DNA of 64,000 nt, taken from assembly GCA_016789845.1 (NCBI GenBank), contig JAEUQA010000013.1, forward strand, positions 186,001 through 250,000, given 5' to 3'. Source of the stretch: Chromatiales bacterium. GTDB lineage: Bacteria; Pseudomonadota; Gammaproteobacteria; Steroidobacterales; GCA-2729495. Below, piece by piece: positions 17,385-26,054 of this stretch (positions are counted from its first letter, which is position 1; each line of letters begins with the position of its first letter). Below the pieces are notes generated by a model, which was given only the letters and a program-made list of their open reading frames with translations, did no database searches and was not told the DNA's origin. Made by a program: the position numbers and the translations under genes.

Positions 17385-18158
17385 ATGACAGGCCCGCCGA
17401 AGCGCGGCACAGTGCCGGGCTTGGACGCACTCCTGCAGATCCTCCACGAACACGCTGACCTGCTGGTGCTCAACAAGCCGGCGGACCTGGTATGCCACCC
17501 GAGCAAGGACGGCGAACTGTCCAGCCTGATCGGGCGCGTGCGGCTGCATCTCGGCGCGGGAGTGCGCCCGCACCTGGTGAACCGCCTGGACCGGGAGACC
17601 AGTGGCGTGATCCTGGTGGCGAAAACTGACGGCGCCGCACGGGAACTGCGTCGACTGTGGGAAACCCGGCGGGTGCGCAAGGAGTACCTGGCCATCGTCC
17701 GCGGTGAAGTCCGGGAAGACAGCGGGACCATCGACGCGCCACTCGGCAAGGACGTAACGAGCCGCGTCGCGATCCGGGACTGCGTGCGGCCGGACGGCGC
17801 GCAGTCGGAGACGGGCTTCGAGGTGGTGCGGCGCTTCGCGCGGGACGGGGAATCCTTCACCCTGCTTCGCGTCCAGCCCCGCACCGGCCGCAAGCACCAG
17901 ATCCGCATTCACCTGGCGCACGTCGGCCATCCCATCGTGGGCGACAAGATCTATGGTGGCGACGAGGACGCCTACCTGGCGCTGGTGGAGAGGCGGCTCA
18001 CTGACGGGCAGCGGGCCCGCCTGCTGCTGCCCCACCAGGCGCTGCACGCGGCGTCGGTGACATTCGAGTGGCGGGGCCGGTGGTGCTCGTTCGCCTGCCA
18101 GCCGGAACCCTGGTTCACGGCGTTCCTGCCGTCCTCTCCCGGCGCGGCTCAGGCCTGA
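17385..18158 (+). CDS. RluA-family pseudouridine synthase
   Basis: A 257-residue RNA-modifying enzyme. The catalytic Asp lies in HLVNRLDRETSGVILVAKT and the C-terminal signature is LRVQPRTGRKHQIRIHLAHVGHPIVGDKIYGG. No S4 domain is present, so it resembles RluA/TruC or short RluA-like enzymes rather than RluC/D. ATG 17385 starts just before MTGPPKRGTVPGL; the frame further upstream runs antisense to the MCE permease and is a shadow. The stop overlaps the 3' end of the convergent lipoprotein gene by 10 bases. Confidence 0.92.
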   Translation: MTGPPKRGTVPGLDALLQILHEHADLLVLNKPADLVCHPSKDGELSSLIGRVRLHLGAGVRPHLVNRLDRETSGVILVAKTDGAARELRRLWETRRVRKEYLAIVRGEVREDSGTIDAPLGKDVTSRVAIRDCVRPDGAQSETGFEVVRRFARDGESFTLLRVQPRTGRKHQIRIHLAHVGHPIVGDKIYGGDEDAYLALVERRLTDGQRARLLLPHQALHAASVTFEWRGRWCSFACQPEPWFTAFLPSSPGAAQA

Positions 18159-18934
18159 GGCACCCGCACCCGCGCGATCGTCGTGCCGCCCCGGGTTTCC
18201 CGCATCTCATACTCGATCACGTCCGCGGTGATCGTGCCGCCCGCCGGTCCCGGCACCACGGACTTGACCACCAGCAGCACGTCCAGGTCCACGTTGTACC
18301 CCATGGCCACCTTGTCACGGATCGCCTGGGCCTCCGCCGCGGGCACGCGCCAGATCTGCGCGGTGCGCCCGTTGCCGAAGCGGAGGGTCACCTTCTGCCC
18401 GAGGGCATCGAAGGTGACGACGGAGCTCGGTGCAAGCGCACGCACCGTGAACTCGCCGTAGGTCGGGTCGTAGTCGCTCAGGTTGGCGCTGTTCAGCGAC
18501 AGGCGGATGACGCCGGCACCCTTGACGGCCGCCATCCCGGCTTCGAGCTCGGCCCGGACGGTGTCGCGCAGGGCCGGCTTGTCGATGGCCGGCGCAAACT
18601 TTACCCGGGTGTCCTCCTCGACCCAGCGGTCGATCCGCGGGGTGATCCCGGCCAGGTCGTGGTAGAGGAAGACCATGGCGTTGTTGTCGGGATTCACGAG
18701 CTCGCCGGTCCGGCCACCGAGGCCGGTGACCGGACCCGCCGGCGTGGCCGCCGCGGTTGTCTGGCCCGCATCGACCGGGGCCGCCGTGGCGGGAGGCGTG
18801 CCGGCAGCCGGGGGCACCGTCGTGGGCAGCGACTCCGCGGCGGGACCCGGTGCGCCAGCAGAACCGGCGTCGTCCTTGCCGCCGCAGGCAGCGACCAGCA
18901 GGACCGTGGCAGTGGCGATCAGCAGTGTGCGCAT
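18149..18934 (-). CDS. Predicted lipoprotein, unknown function
   Basis: A 261-residue lipoprotein. Signal MRTLLIATATVLLVAAC ends in a lipobox and is followed by a long Ala/Pro/Thr-rich linker (about residues 20-70), then a compact domain containing VFLYHDLAGITPRIDRWVEED and DYDPTYGEFTVRAL. No enzyme signature is recognisable; beta-strand-rich pattern at the C-terminus. It is the last of three genes encoding exported proteins (18149-21078), which suggests a shared envelope function. Confidence 0.75.
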   Translation of the reverse strand: MRTLLIATATVLLVAACGGKDDAGSAGAPGPAAESLPTTVPPAAGTPPATAAPVDAGQTTAAATPAGPVTGLGGRTGELVNPDNNAMVFLYHDLAGITPRIDRWVEEDTRVKFAPAIDKPALRDTVRAELEAGMAAVKGAGVIRLSLNSANLSDYDPTYGEFTVRALAPSSVVTFDALGQKVTLRFGNGRTAQIWRVPAAEAQAIRDKVAMGYNVDLDVLLVVKSVVPGPAGGTITADVIEYEMRETRGGTTIARVRVPQA

Positions 18935-18952
18935 CGTCGTACTCCCCGGGAG

Positions 18953-19924
18953 CTACAGCGTCGGCGCGTCGGCGTTCTTCGAGGCTTCCTCGACCGCCTT
19001 CGCCCGCTTCTGCTGTTCCCGCTCCTGCAGCGTCTGCTCCACCGTGGTCACCAGCTCGTAGCCGTTGGCCTGGTCGACCACGCCGGTTTCCAGGGACCGG
19101 GCGAGGTCCGGGTTGTCCTGCATCGGAATGATGTGGGCCTCCACGACGATCCCGCAGTCCGGCGACAGGTTGACGCCGCCGGAGGCACCGGTGCCGGCGC
19201 ACTGGCTGCGGATCGGCGAGGTTTCCGTGGCCAGTCGGCCGAAGGGATCGTAGACCCAGCGGATGAAGCGCTGCCCGGGATTATCCTGGTCGATGGAGGG
19301 CGTGCCGTATTTCTTCATCAGCGCATCGGCCACGCTCGCCATCGTGGGGTTCTTGCCCTCCGCGTACCACTCCTCCCGGCCAGCGCCGATCACCTTCTCC
19401 TCCCCGGGCAGGCCCATGGTGGTGACGTTCCACTTGGACTGGCCGGGCTTCAGGTCGTAGCGCACGGCGTTGCCGCTGCGGGCCATCATGTCGTCCTGCA
19501 TCTCCTGCATGATCTGCTTGGAGGTCTTCTCCACCCGGGGTTCCGCGAGCCGGGCCGTGAAGCCCTGGCGCAGGGTCTCGCCGTAGGTCTGGATGTTGAA
19601 GCCCCGGGTGATCGGGCCGGTGACCACCATCAGGTCATTACTGCACATGACGACGTTGGCCGCTTCCTCGTAGGTCATGCCGGGGCGCACGCCAACCACG
19701 TCGTCGACGGGGGCGTTGGCGGCACGGGCGGGAGTCTTGACCTTCGCCGGGCACTTGACGTTGCCGCGGGCCTCTTCGGCGACCTGCTCGGCGCTGGCGT
19801 TGCCGGAAGGGGCAACCTTCGGCTTCTGTTCGGTGGCCGCCTCGGGCGACTCCGGCTTCTTGCCGCCGCAGGCCGCCAGGGCCACGACAACGAATGCGAC
19901 AGGCAACCAGTGGTATAGCTTCAT
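18953..19924 (-). CDS. Predicted lipoprotein, unknown function
   Basis: A 323-residue lipoprotein: MKLYHWLPVAFVVVALAAC is a signal peptide with a lipobox. Cys residues are scattered in the mature part (NVKCPAKV, VVMCSNDLM, RSQCAG, SPDCG), so disulfides are likely. The segment VDDVVGVRPGMTYEEAANVVMC looks like a SmpA/BamE-type 'V..G.T..EV' motif, but that is weak. The C-terminus is a charged helix. Translation could also start six codons upstream (19942), where ATGA overlaps the stop of the preceding gene. Confidence 0.75.
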   Translation of the reverse strand: MKLYHWLPVAFVVVALAACGGKKPESPEAATEQKPKVAPSGNASAEQVAEEARGNVKCPAKVKTPARAANAPVDDVVGVRPGMTYEEAANVVMCSNDLMVVTGPITRGFNIQTYGETLRQGFTARLAEPRVEKTSKQIMQEMQDDMMARSGNAVRYDLKPGQSKWNVTTMGLPGEEKVIGAGREEWYAEGKNPTMASVADALMKKYGTPSIDQDNPGQRFIRWVYDPFGRLATETSPIRSQCAGTGASGGVNLSPDCGIVVEAHIIPMQDNPDLARSLETGVVDQANGYELVTTVEQTLQEREQQKRAKAVEEASKNADAPTL

Positions 19925-19938
19925 GGCACGCTCCCCCG

Positions 19939-21078
19939 TCATTGCTTCTTCTTGAAGATGTTCTTGAGGTCGTCGATGGATTTCCTGAGATCCGGCGGCG
20001 CGGCCGCGGCGCCCGTCGCGAGGGCGGGCATGTTGGCGCTCAGGTCGGTGAAGTGCAGGCTGGTTTCGCGGCCGGTGCGTACCTGCTGGCTTGGCAGGAT
20101 CTCCAGCTGGTTCACGACCACGTCGTAAGACCAGGCCGTGCCCAGCTGCTTGCCCCCCGAATTGAAGCGGGTGACCGTGAAGCTGGCGTTCCGCGACTCG
20201 CCCGGATTCAGCACGAAGGACGGGTCGGCCGCCCGCCCGGTCACGAGGCCGATGCCGGAAAAGCTGGTGTCGTGGGTGCCGGGGCGGCCGAAGACATAGC
20301 CGTTGCCCAGGTTGTCGATCGCCGCGCTGCTGGTGGACTTGTAGCCCAGGATGACCGGCTGGCTGCTGACGTTGCGGAAACTGAGGTTGAGCTTCAGCGA
20401 GTGGTGCCGGTCCTGGGGACCGCCGACAGGCGTGAGCGACACGACCTGCGCGATGAAGGGCCCGCCGCTCGCGCAGCGTGGGAGGCCGGCGCAGGGATCG
20501 GCAGCCGGCGCCACCGCACTGGCGGCGGCCGGCGCGGCGCCAGCCTTCTGGCCAGCATTGGCGAAGCGCAGGACGCGCTCCTTGCCGGGCTTGTACTGCC
20601 CGCCGGCCACGGCCTCGATCTCCTGCACCGTCAGGTCCAGGTCGTAGATCGTCCCTAGGGTGGCCTTGGTCGCCTTCCAGGTGAACTCGAGCCGCGCATC
20701 GCTGGCTTCGCCGGGCTCCAGCGTGAACTTCGCGTCCACGGTGCTGCCGGCCACGGCGCCGAGGCCACGCACGCTGTCGGGACCCGGCACGTAGCGGTTG
20801 CCCTTGTCGTCGGTCACCACGCCGGAGCCGGTCACGTAGCCCAGGATGAGCGGGCGGGTGAGCTTGTTCTGGAAGCGCAGGGTCGCGGTGGCGACCCGGT
20901 CGTTGCCGGCGACACTGGTGCGGAAGTCGCTCACCGTGGCGACGAAGCTCGACGTTTCCGTGCAGTTGGCCTGGCCCGCGCAGGACGGTGTGGCGGCCAG
21001 CACCGGGACGGGCACGAACAGGACGGCGGTCAGGAATCCGAGCGCGCGTAACGGCGCAAGGCGAAGCAGCGTGTGCAT
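19939..21078 (-). CDS. Secreted protein with an internal duplication, unknown function
   Basis: A 379-residue exported protein with signal peptide MHTLLRLAPLRALGFLTAVLFVPVPVLA. The mature part contains the same unit twice: each begins with a short Cys pair (CAGQANC; CAGLPRC), then a segment on FVATVSDF / FIAQVVSL, ending in parallel LILGY / VILGY and a YVPG / YVFG motif. These are consistent with two Ig-like beta-sandwich domains. The C-terminus is a short amphipathic tail DDLKNIFKKKQ. First gene of a three-gene exported-protein operon; function unknown. Confidence 0.78.
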   Translation of the reverse strand: MHTLLRLAPLRALGFLTAVLFVPVPVLAATPSCAGQANCTETSSFVATVSDFRTSVAGNDRVATATLRFQNKLTRPLILGYVTGSGVVTDDKGNRYVPGPDSVRGLGAVAGSTVDAKFTLEPGEASDARLEFTWKATKATLGTIYDLDLTVQEIEAVAGGQYKPGKERVLRFANAGQKAGAAPAAASAVAPAADPCAGLPRCASGGPFIAQVVSLTPVGGPQDRHHSLKLNLSFRNVSSQPVILGYKSTSSAAIDNLGNGYVFGRPGTHDTSFSGIGLVTGRAADPSFVLNPGESRNASFTVTRFNSGGKQLGTAWSYDVVVNQLEILPSQQVRTGRETSLHFTDLSANMPALATGAAAAPPDLRKSIDDLKNIFKKKQ

Positions 21079-21166
21079 TCAAATACCCCCCCGGGCACGC
21101 GCCACCGGACGAAAGGGTTGCTTGTTGTTGGCTGGACACTCGGGGCCCGGCGACGCTGCGCGCAAC

Positions 21167-21172
21167 TATAAT
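21167..21172 (+). promoter_or_regulatory. Candidate -10 promoter element
   Basis: A perfect TATAAT hexamer in the divergent intergenic region, about 95 bases before the Rieske gene start. No convincing -35 box lies at the right distance, so only the -10 element is supported. Confidence 0.3.
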
Positions 21173-21267
21173 CGAGCAACCGCGCGATCGCTACCGTGCG
21201 GCATGGGGACTCCGGCAGGACGCGGGCCGGGCTAGACTCCCCGGATCTCCCCGCCGGAGGCGCGCCC

Positions 21268-22422
21268 ATGTACATCAACTTCTGGTACCCCATCTGCACC
21301 ACCGCCGAGCTCACCGGGGCCGCGCCCGTCCGGGCGCAGGTGCTCTGCCTGCCCTTCGTGGCGTTCCGGGACGCGGGTGGGCAGGCCCGGGTGCTCGCCG
21401 ACACCTGCGTGCACCGGGGCGGTGCACTGCACAAGGGCAAGGTGGTCAACGGCCGCCTGGCCTGCCCCTACCACGGCTGGCAGTTCGACGGGGGCGGCCG
21501 GTGCGCGCTGATTCCGTCCCTCGGGGCGGACGGCAACATCCCGGCGCGGGCCAAGGTGGACAGCTACCCGGTCGTCGAGCGCTACGGGATCGTGTTTGCG
21601 TTCCTCGGTGACCTTGCCGAAGCCGAACGCCCGGCACTGTACGAGGTCAGGGAGTACGGGCAGCCCGGCTGGCGCGCGGGCCTCGTCACTTTCGACATCG
21701 ACGCCTACTTCGAGCGTTCCATCGAAAACGGGCTGGACCCGGTGCACAACGAGTTCGTCCATACCCTGCAGGGAAACATCCGCTTCCGCCCGGACCGCAT
21801 GCAGGTGACGTCCGACGAGTGGAGCAGCACGGTCTTCGTGAAGATGGACCCGCCCAAGAAGGGCACCACCCAGCTGGAGAACCTGCGGAACGACGACAAT
21901 CCGGAGCACTTCGGCGCGAGTTCGGGCCACTACGGCGCCAACACGCTCATCACCCGGATCAGCCTGTCGAAGGACAACGTCTTCGTGCAGTACTTCTTCG
22001 AGCAGCCGATCGATGAAGGTCACACGCGGATCTTCTTCCTCAACATGCGCAACTGCATGCTCGAGGAGCAGAACGACGCCCGCATGCAACAGATCAACAT
22101 GGCCATCGCGGAGGAAGACATCGCGGTGATCACCCGGCTGAACCCGGTCCGCACGCCGGAGGCGTCGACCAAGGAAGTTCTGGTGGTTGGCGACGAGTGC
22201 ATCGGCCAGTACCGCCGGCACCTGGGCGAATGGGAGCGGCGGGGCTGGCGGCTGGACCTGGCCGCGCTCAGGGCGAACGCGGGCGACGTGGCTTGCGCCA
22301 TTCCATCGCCTGCGCGGCGCACGGAAAAGAACTGGGTCCTGGACCCCGCGCCGCTGCTGCCGGCCGGGGCAGTGGCGGCCGTAGGAGCGGCTTCAGCCGC
22401 GACTCCGGAAGGTCGCGGCTGA
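21268..22422 (+). CDS. Rieske [2Fe-2S] ring-hydroxylating-type oxygenase, alpha subunit
   Basis: A 384-residue non-haem iron oxygenase. The Rieske cluster ligands are in CVHRGGALHKGKVVNG and CPYHGWQFDG. The catalytic mononuclear iron site is in ENGLDPVHNEFVHT, with further conserved sequence up to the C-terminus. The substrate cannot be read; members attack aromatics, sterols, betaines and others. Start ATG 21268 has a strong GGAGG upstream. The last residues (AVGAASAATPEGRG) and the stop codon are encoded by a 23-bp inverted-repeat element, so the C-terminus has been replaced or extended. No ferredoxin or reductase gene is adjacent. Confidence 0.9.
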   Translation: MYINFWYPICTTAELTGAAPVRAQVLCLPFVAFRDAGGQARVLADTCVHRGGALHKGKVVNGRLACPYHGWQFDGGGRCALIPSLGADGNIPARAKVDSYPVVERYGIVFAFLGDLAEAERPALYEVREYGQPGWRAGLVTFDIDAYFERSIENGLDPVHNEFVHTLQGNIRFRPDRMQVTSDEWSSTVFVKMDPPKKGTTQLENLRNDDNPEHFGASSGHYGANTLITRISLSKDNVFVQYFFEQPIDEGHTRIFFLNMRNCMLEEQNDARMQQINMAIAEEDIAVITRLNPVRTPEASTKEVLVVGDECIGQYRRHLGEWERRGWRLDLAALRANAGDVACAIPSPARRTEKNWVLDPAPLLPAGAVAAVGAASAATPEGRG

Positions 22423-22434
22423 AGCCACTCCTAC
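22381..22434. repeat. Palindromic intergenic repeat (GTAGGAGCGGCTTCAGCC family)
   Basis: Two 23-base arms (22381-22403 and 22412-22434) pair with one mismatch around an 8-base loop. The stop codon of the Rieske gene lies inside the second arm. The same element recurs at 26032-26054 (single arm) and at 51531-51585, so it is a dispersed REP-like repeat of this genome. Confidence 0.85.
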
Positions 22435-22437
22435 ACC

Positions 22438-23595
22438 CTAGCGCGCCGCCGTCCTTGCGCCCGAATTGAAGTCCGTCACGATCATGGCGTCGGGCGGTAC
22501 GGGCGTCTCGGGAATGCCCTTGTAGTTCTCCGGCCCCAGGTTCAGGGACGACACGTCCATCACGAAGGTCGACAGGTTGGCACGTCCCGTCGCGCTGCGG
22601 GCGAAGAGCATTTTCTTGCCGTTCTTCGACAGGGACGGCAAACCGTCGAATCCCGGGTTGAAGGTCAGGCGCTTCGACGGCGCGCCGGTCAGGTCGCCCA
22701 GGTGGACCTCCCAGTTCGAGCCCTCGTCCATGCGCACGAAGACGTAGTGGCGGCCATCGGGACCCGGGTACGGCGCCCAGTTCATGCTCCGGTCGAAGGT
22801 GCGCTGCTTGAGGTCGGTGCCATCGGCCTTGATGGTGAACACGGTCATCGGCGTGGGCTTGATCTTGCCGTACTCGCTGCGGCGCCAGGCCCGGAACATG
22901 ATCGTCTCGTTGTCGGGCATGTAGAAGGGCGCGCCGGGCTGCCAGTCTTCCGTGAAGGTGATCTGCTGCTCGCCCGTGCCGTCCGGCCGGATCCGCCAGA
23001 GGTTCATGTTGCCGTCGATGGCGCGGCCGAAGACGATCCAGTCGCCCTTCGGCGACACGGACACCTCGGCCTCGTAGTACTTGTTGTTGGTCAGCCGCTT
23101 GATGTTGCTGCCGTCCAGGTCGGAGATGTACAGCTCCGCGCCGGTCGGGTAGTCGTTGGAGTCGGACCAGTTGCCCTTGGGCAGGTCCAGGTTGTCCTTG
23201 GTGGATGTCCAGACGATGCGCTTCTGGTCCGGGAAGAAGTAGGAGCAGGCGTCGTTGCCCTTCGCGTTCACCCGCCAGGACTTCTTGCCGTCGTCGGTGA
23301 AGATCCAGGTGAGCGCGCCGCCCACCTTGCCGGGCTCCGGCTTCGCGGCCTCCGGGTCCTGGGTCTGGGCGATGATGTGGTAGTCGTCCGGCGCGTAGTA
23401 CGCCTCGGCGGCCGGGAAGATGTTCGGGATCTTGTACATGGGCAGTTCCGTTCCGGCCGGCATCGCCGGGGGCGCAGCGGAGAAGTCGGGCTTGGCGTTG
23501 CCCGTGTGGCCGCCGGCGAGGGCGGCGCCAGTCCCTGAAAGCAGGGCCGCGGCAAGGGCAATTCCGATGGACGACACGTGCGACGGGCGATGCAT
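22438..23595 (-). CDS. Exported TolB-like beta-propeller (PD40/WD40-like) protein
   Basis: A 385-residue protein with signal peptide ([17 protein letters not shown]). It shows repeated TolB-type blades: [68 protein letters not shown]. The last folds [22 protein letters not shown] are typical. TolB-like propellers bind partners in the periplasm; no enzymatic motif is visible. Convergent with the Rieske gene across the palindromic repeat. Confidence 0.85.
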   Translation of the reverse strand: MHRPSHVSSIGIALAAALLSGTGAALAGGHTGNAKPDFSAAPPAMPAGTELPMYKIPNIFPAAEAYYAPDDYHIIAQTQDPEAAKPEPGKVGGALTWIFTDDGKKSWRVNAKGNDACSYFFPDQKRIVWTSTKDNLDLPKGNWSDSNDYPTGAELYISDLDGSNIKRLTNNKYYEAEVSVSPKGDWIVFGRAIDGNMNLWRIRPDGTGEQQITFTEDWQPGAPFYMPDNETIMFRAWRRSEYGKIKPTPMTVFTIKADGTDLKQRTFDRSMNWAPYPGPDGRHYVFVRMDEGSNWEVHLGDLTGAPSKRLTFNPGFDGLPSLSKNGKKMLFARSATGRANLSTFVMDVSSLNLGPENYKGIPETPVPPDAMIVTDFNSGARTAAR

Positions 23596-23745
23596 GGCTA
23601 CGCTCCCAGGGCTGGTGGACGGGGCAGAGCGCGAGAGTATGCCCGCATCAGTGGTCGCAAGCGAAATTCAGGCCCCGCCTGCGTCAATTGCACAGCGCAA
23701 AAGCAACCGCCGAAGCATCAGTGGACGGGCGTCCCGTGCAATGGA

Positions 23746-24279
23746 CTAGCGCGATTCCGCCGGCATGTACCCCAGCTGCGTCATCATCCCCAGCGCGTCC
23801 TCGTTACCCCACCGGCCGCGGAACCTGCCGTCCCGGATGAGGTAGATGTCGGTGCCCGTCACGCTGAAGGTCCTGCCGGTGGGAGCGCGGCCGAAGTAGG
23901 GCCCGGTCGACATGCCCGTGACCGTGGACCGGACGATCACGTAGTCCCCCGCGCAGAGGAGCATCTCGTTCTTCACCTTCCGGTCCGGGAAGGCGCCCTT
24001 CAGCAGCTTCAGGTAGCTGCGGATTGCCTCGGGTCCCTGGGGCGAGCCCGGCGGCCCCGAGTGATTGACGTACTCAGGAGCGATCAGCTCATCCACCAGT
24101 TCCATCTGGCCGCCGTTCACCACCAGCTCCAGCTCCCGCAGGTAAGTGCTGCGGTTCTGCTCGTGGCCCCGGCAGCTGGGATCCATGAGTTCGGGAGTGG
24201 CGAGGGAGTCGGCGCATGCCGGGGCCGCCAACGAGTACCCGGCCAGTGCCAGCACCAGCATTGCATTCCAGCGGCTCAT
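23746..24279 (-). CDS. Exported SnoaL-like (NTF2-fold) protein
   Basis: A 177-residue protein with signal peptide [23 protein letters not shown]. The mature domain matches the SnoaL-like polyketide cyclase/ester cyclase pattern: [37 protein letters not shown], then [26 protein letters not shown]. These NTF2-fold proteins may be cyclases, isomerases or non-catalytic. A strong GGAGG lies before the ATG at 24279. It is divergent from the TrpB2 gene. Confidence 0.85.
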   Translation of the reverse strand: MSRWNAMLVLALAGYSLAAPACADSLATPELMDPSCRGHEQNRSTYLRELELVVNGGQMELVDELIAPEYVNHSGPPGSPQGPEAIRSYLKLLKGAFPDRKVKNEMLLCAGDYVIVRSTVTGMSTGPYFGRAPTGRTFSVTGTDIYLIRDGRFRGRWGNEDALGMMTQLGYMPAESR

Positions 24280-24378
24280 CACGCTGACCTCCTCCCCGGT
24301 CCTGGGTCTAGAATACCGCGGTTGCCCGCGACGGCCGCGGCCGTCCAATGCGTGTTCTTCGATCCAGCGGAGCCCCCG

Positions 24379-25728
24379 ATGACCACCAAGTTCCTCCTCC
24401 CGGAAACCGAGCTGCCCACCCACTGGTACAACGTGGTCGCGGACCTTCCGACCCCCCCGCCCCCGCCGCTGGGCCCGGACGGCAAGCCGGTGGGGCCGGA
24501 CGCGCTGGCGGCCATCTTCCCCGGGCCCCTGATCGAGCAGGAGGTTTCCGCCGAGCGCTGGATCCCGATCCCGGAGCCGGTGCGCGAGATCTATCGCCTC
24601 TGGCGGCCCACGCCCCTGTACCGGGCGCACCGGCTCGAACGAGCCCTCGGCACGCCGGCGCACATCTATTACAAGAACGAGTCAGTGAGCCCGGCCGGCT
24701 CACACAAGCCGAACACGTCGATTCCGCAGGCCTACTACAACAAGATCTCGGGCATCCACCGCCTCACCACCGAGACTGGCGCCGGCCAGTGGGGCTGCTC
24801 GCTGGCCCTCGCCGGCCAGCTGCTCGGCGTGGAGGTGCGGGTGTACATGGTGAAGATCAGCTACGGCCAGAAGCCCTACCGGCGCTCGCTGATGCAGACC
24901 TGGGGCGCGGAGGTCTTCGCCAGCCCCACCAACCTGACCAACGCCGGCCGCTCGATCCTGGCGAAAACGCCGGACACGGACGGCTCCCTCGGCATCGCCA
25001 TCTCGGAGGCGGTGGAGGAAGCGGCAGGCCGCCAGGACACCAACTACGCGCTGGGCTCCGTCCTGAACCACGTGATGCTGCACCAGACGGTGATCGGCGA
25101 GGAGGCGAAGAAGCAGATGGCGATGGCCGGGGAATACCCTGACATGGTCTTCGGCTGCTGCGGCGGCGGGTCGAACTTCGCCGGCATCGCCTTCCCGTTC
25201 TTCGCCGACAAGGCGGCGGGCAAGCAGGTGCGCCTGGTCGCCGTCGAGCCGACCTCGTGCCCCACGCTCACGAAAGGCGTCTACGCCTACGACTTCGGCG
25301 ACGCCACGGGCCTCACGCCGCTGCTCAAGATGCACACCCTGGGCCACGACTTCATGCCGCCGGGCATCCATGCCGGCGGCCTGCGCTACCACGGCGCATC
25401 ACCTCTGGTGAGCCAGCTGGTGCACGAGGGCCTGGTGGAGGCGGTGGCGATCCCCCAGCTGGAGACCTTCGAGGCTGGCGTGCAGTTCGCCCGCACGGAG
25501 GGCATCGTGCCCGCGCCGGAGTCCACCCACGCCATCGCCGCCACGATCCGCGCGGCCAGGGAGTGCGCGAAGACCGGAGAGCGGAAGGTGCTGCTCGTGA
25601 ACCTGTCGGGCCACGGCCACTTCGACATGAGCTCCTACGACCGCTACTTCGCCGGCGAGCTGCAGAACTTCGAGTACCCTGGCGAGGCGATCCAGGAGTC
25701 GCTGAAGCACCTGCCGAAGGTCGGGTGA
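24379..25728 (+). CDS. trpB: Tryptophan synthase beta-like enzyme, TrpB2 type
   Basis: PLP-dependent enzyme making L-tryptophan from indole and L-serine. The 449 residues and the N-terminal extension ([23 protein letters not shown]) identify the TrpB2 (TIGR01415) class. The PLP-binding lysine is Lys110 in GSHKPNTS; the phosphate-binding loop is [10 protein letters not shown]. TrpB2 proteins usually lack the interface for TrpA, and no trpA is next to it, so it may salvage free indole or act on another indole-like substrate. ATG 24379 follows a GCGGAG element. A perfect 29-bp inverted repeat lies 14 bases beyond the stop. Confidence 0.92.
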   Translation: MTTKFLLPETELPTHWYNVVADLPTPPPPPLGPDGKPVGPDALAAIFPGPLIEQEVSAERWIPIPEPVREIYRLWRPTPLYRAHRLERALGTPAHIYYKNESVSPAGSHKPNTSIPQAYYNKISGIHRLTTETGAGQWGCSLALAGQLLGVEVRVYMVKISYGQKPYRRSLMQTWGAEVFASPTNLTNAGRSILAKTPDTDGSLGIAISEAVEEAAGRQDTNYALGSVLNHVMLHQTVIGEEAKKQMAMAGEYPDMVFGCCGGGSNFAGIAFPFFADKAAGKQVRLVAVEPTSCPTLTKGVYAYDFGDATGLTPLLKMHTLGHDFMPPGIHAGGLRYHGASPLVSQLVHEGLVEAVAIPQLETFEAGVQFARTEGIVPAPESTHAIAATIRAARECAKTGERKVLLVNLSGHGHFDMSSYDRYFAGELQNFEYPGEAIQESLKHLPKVG

Positions 25729-25742
25729 GGAAGGCCCGCTCT

Positions 25743-25816
25743 GGCCCGGGGACGGGTCACCCCCGGCGGGAGACTCGCGCACTGGATTCCCGCCGGGGGT
25801 GACCCGTCCCCGGGCC
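25743..25816. repeat. Perfect 29-bp inverted repeat downstream of trpB2
   Basis: Arms 25743-25771 and 25788-25816 are exactly complementary around a 16-base loop. It is G+C-rich with no following T-run, so a dispersed palindrome or an RNA-end-protecting hairpin is as likely as a terminator. The arm sequence contains GGGGACGGGTCACCCCCGG. Confidence 0.85.
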
Positions 25817-25944
25817 GGCGCCCTGCCGGCGGACCGATCGGTTGCGGGTTCAGTTGCAGTGGCAATCCAGTCGGGCGGGGTGTGGCGCCAACGCGCGGTG
25901 TAGCCCGCGGTCGTGGGGCGCCGGACGGCCACCGCAGCAGCGGC

Positions 25945-26019
25945 AGCCCGGCGGGGAAACTTTTTCGGGCGCTCACCGCTGTACTCAGCGGTAGCCGAAA
26001 AAGATTTCCCCGCCGGGCT
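25945..26019. repeat. Second long inverted repeat in the same gap
   Basis: Arms 25945-25968 and 25995-26019 pair with a single-base indel, and a nested smaller stem (ACCGCTG/CAGCGGT) fills the centre, so the whole element could fold into a 75-base cruciform. Together with the 25743 palindrome and the single-arm repeat it fills the 322-base gap 25729-26050; I see no gene in that gap. Confidence 0.8.
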
Positions 26020-26031
26020 ACCGGGTGGCTG

Positions 26032-26054
26032 GTCGCGGCTGAAGCCGCTCCTAC
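26032..26054. repeat. Single arm of the GTAGGAGCGGCTTCAGCC repeat
   Basis: One 23-base arm, in inverse orientation. The stop codon (TAG) of the TonB receptor gene is formed by the GTAGG end of the repeat. Confidence 0.7.
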
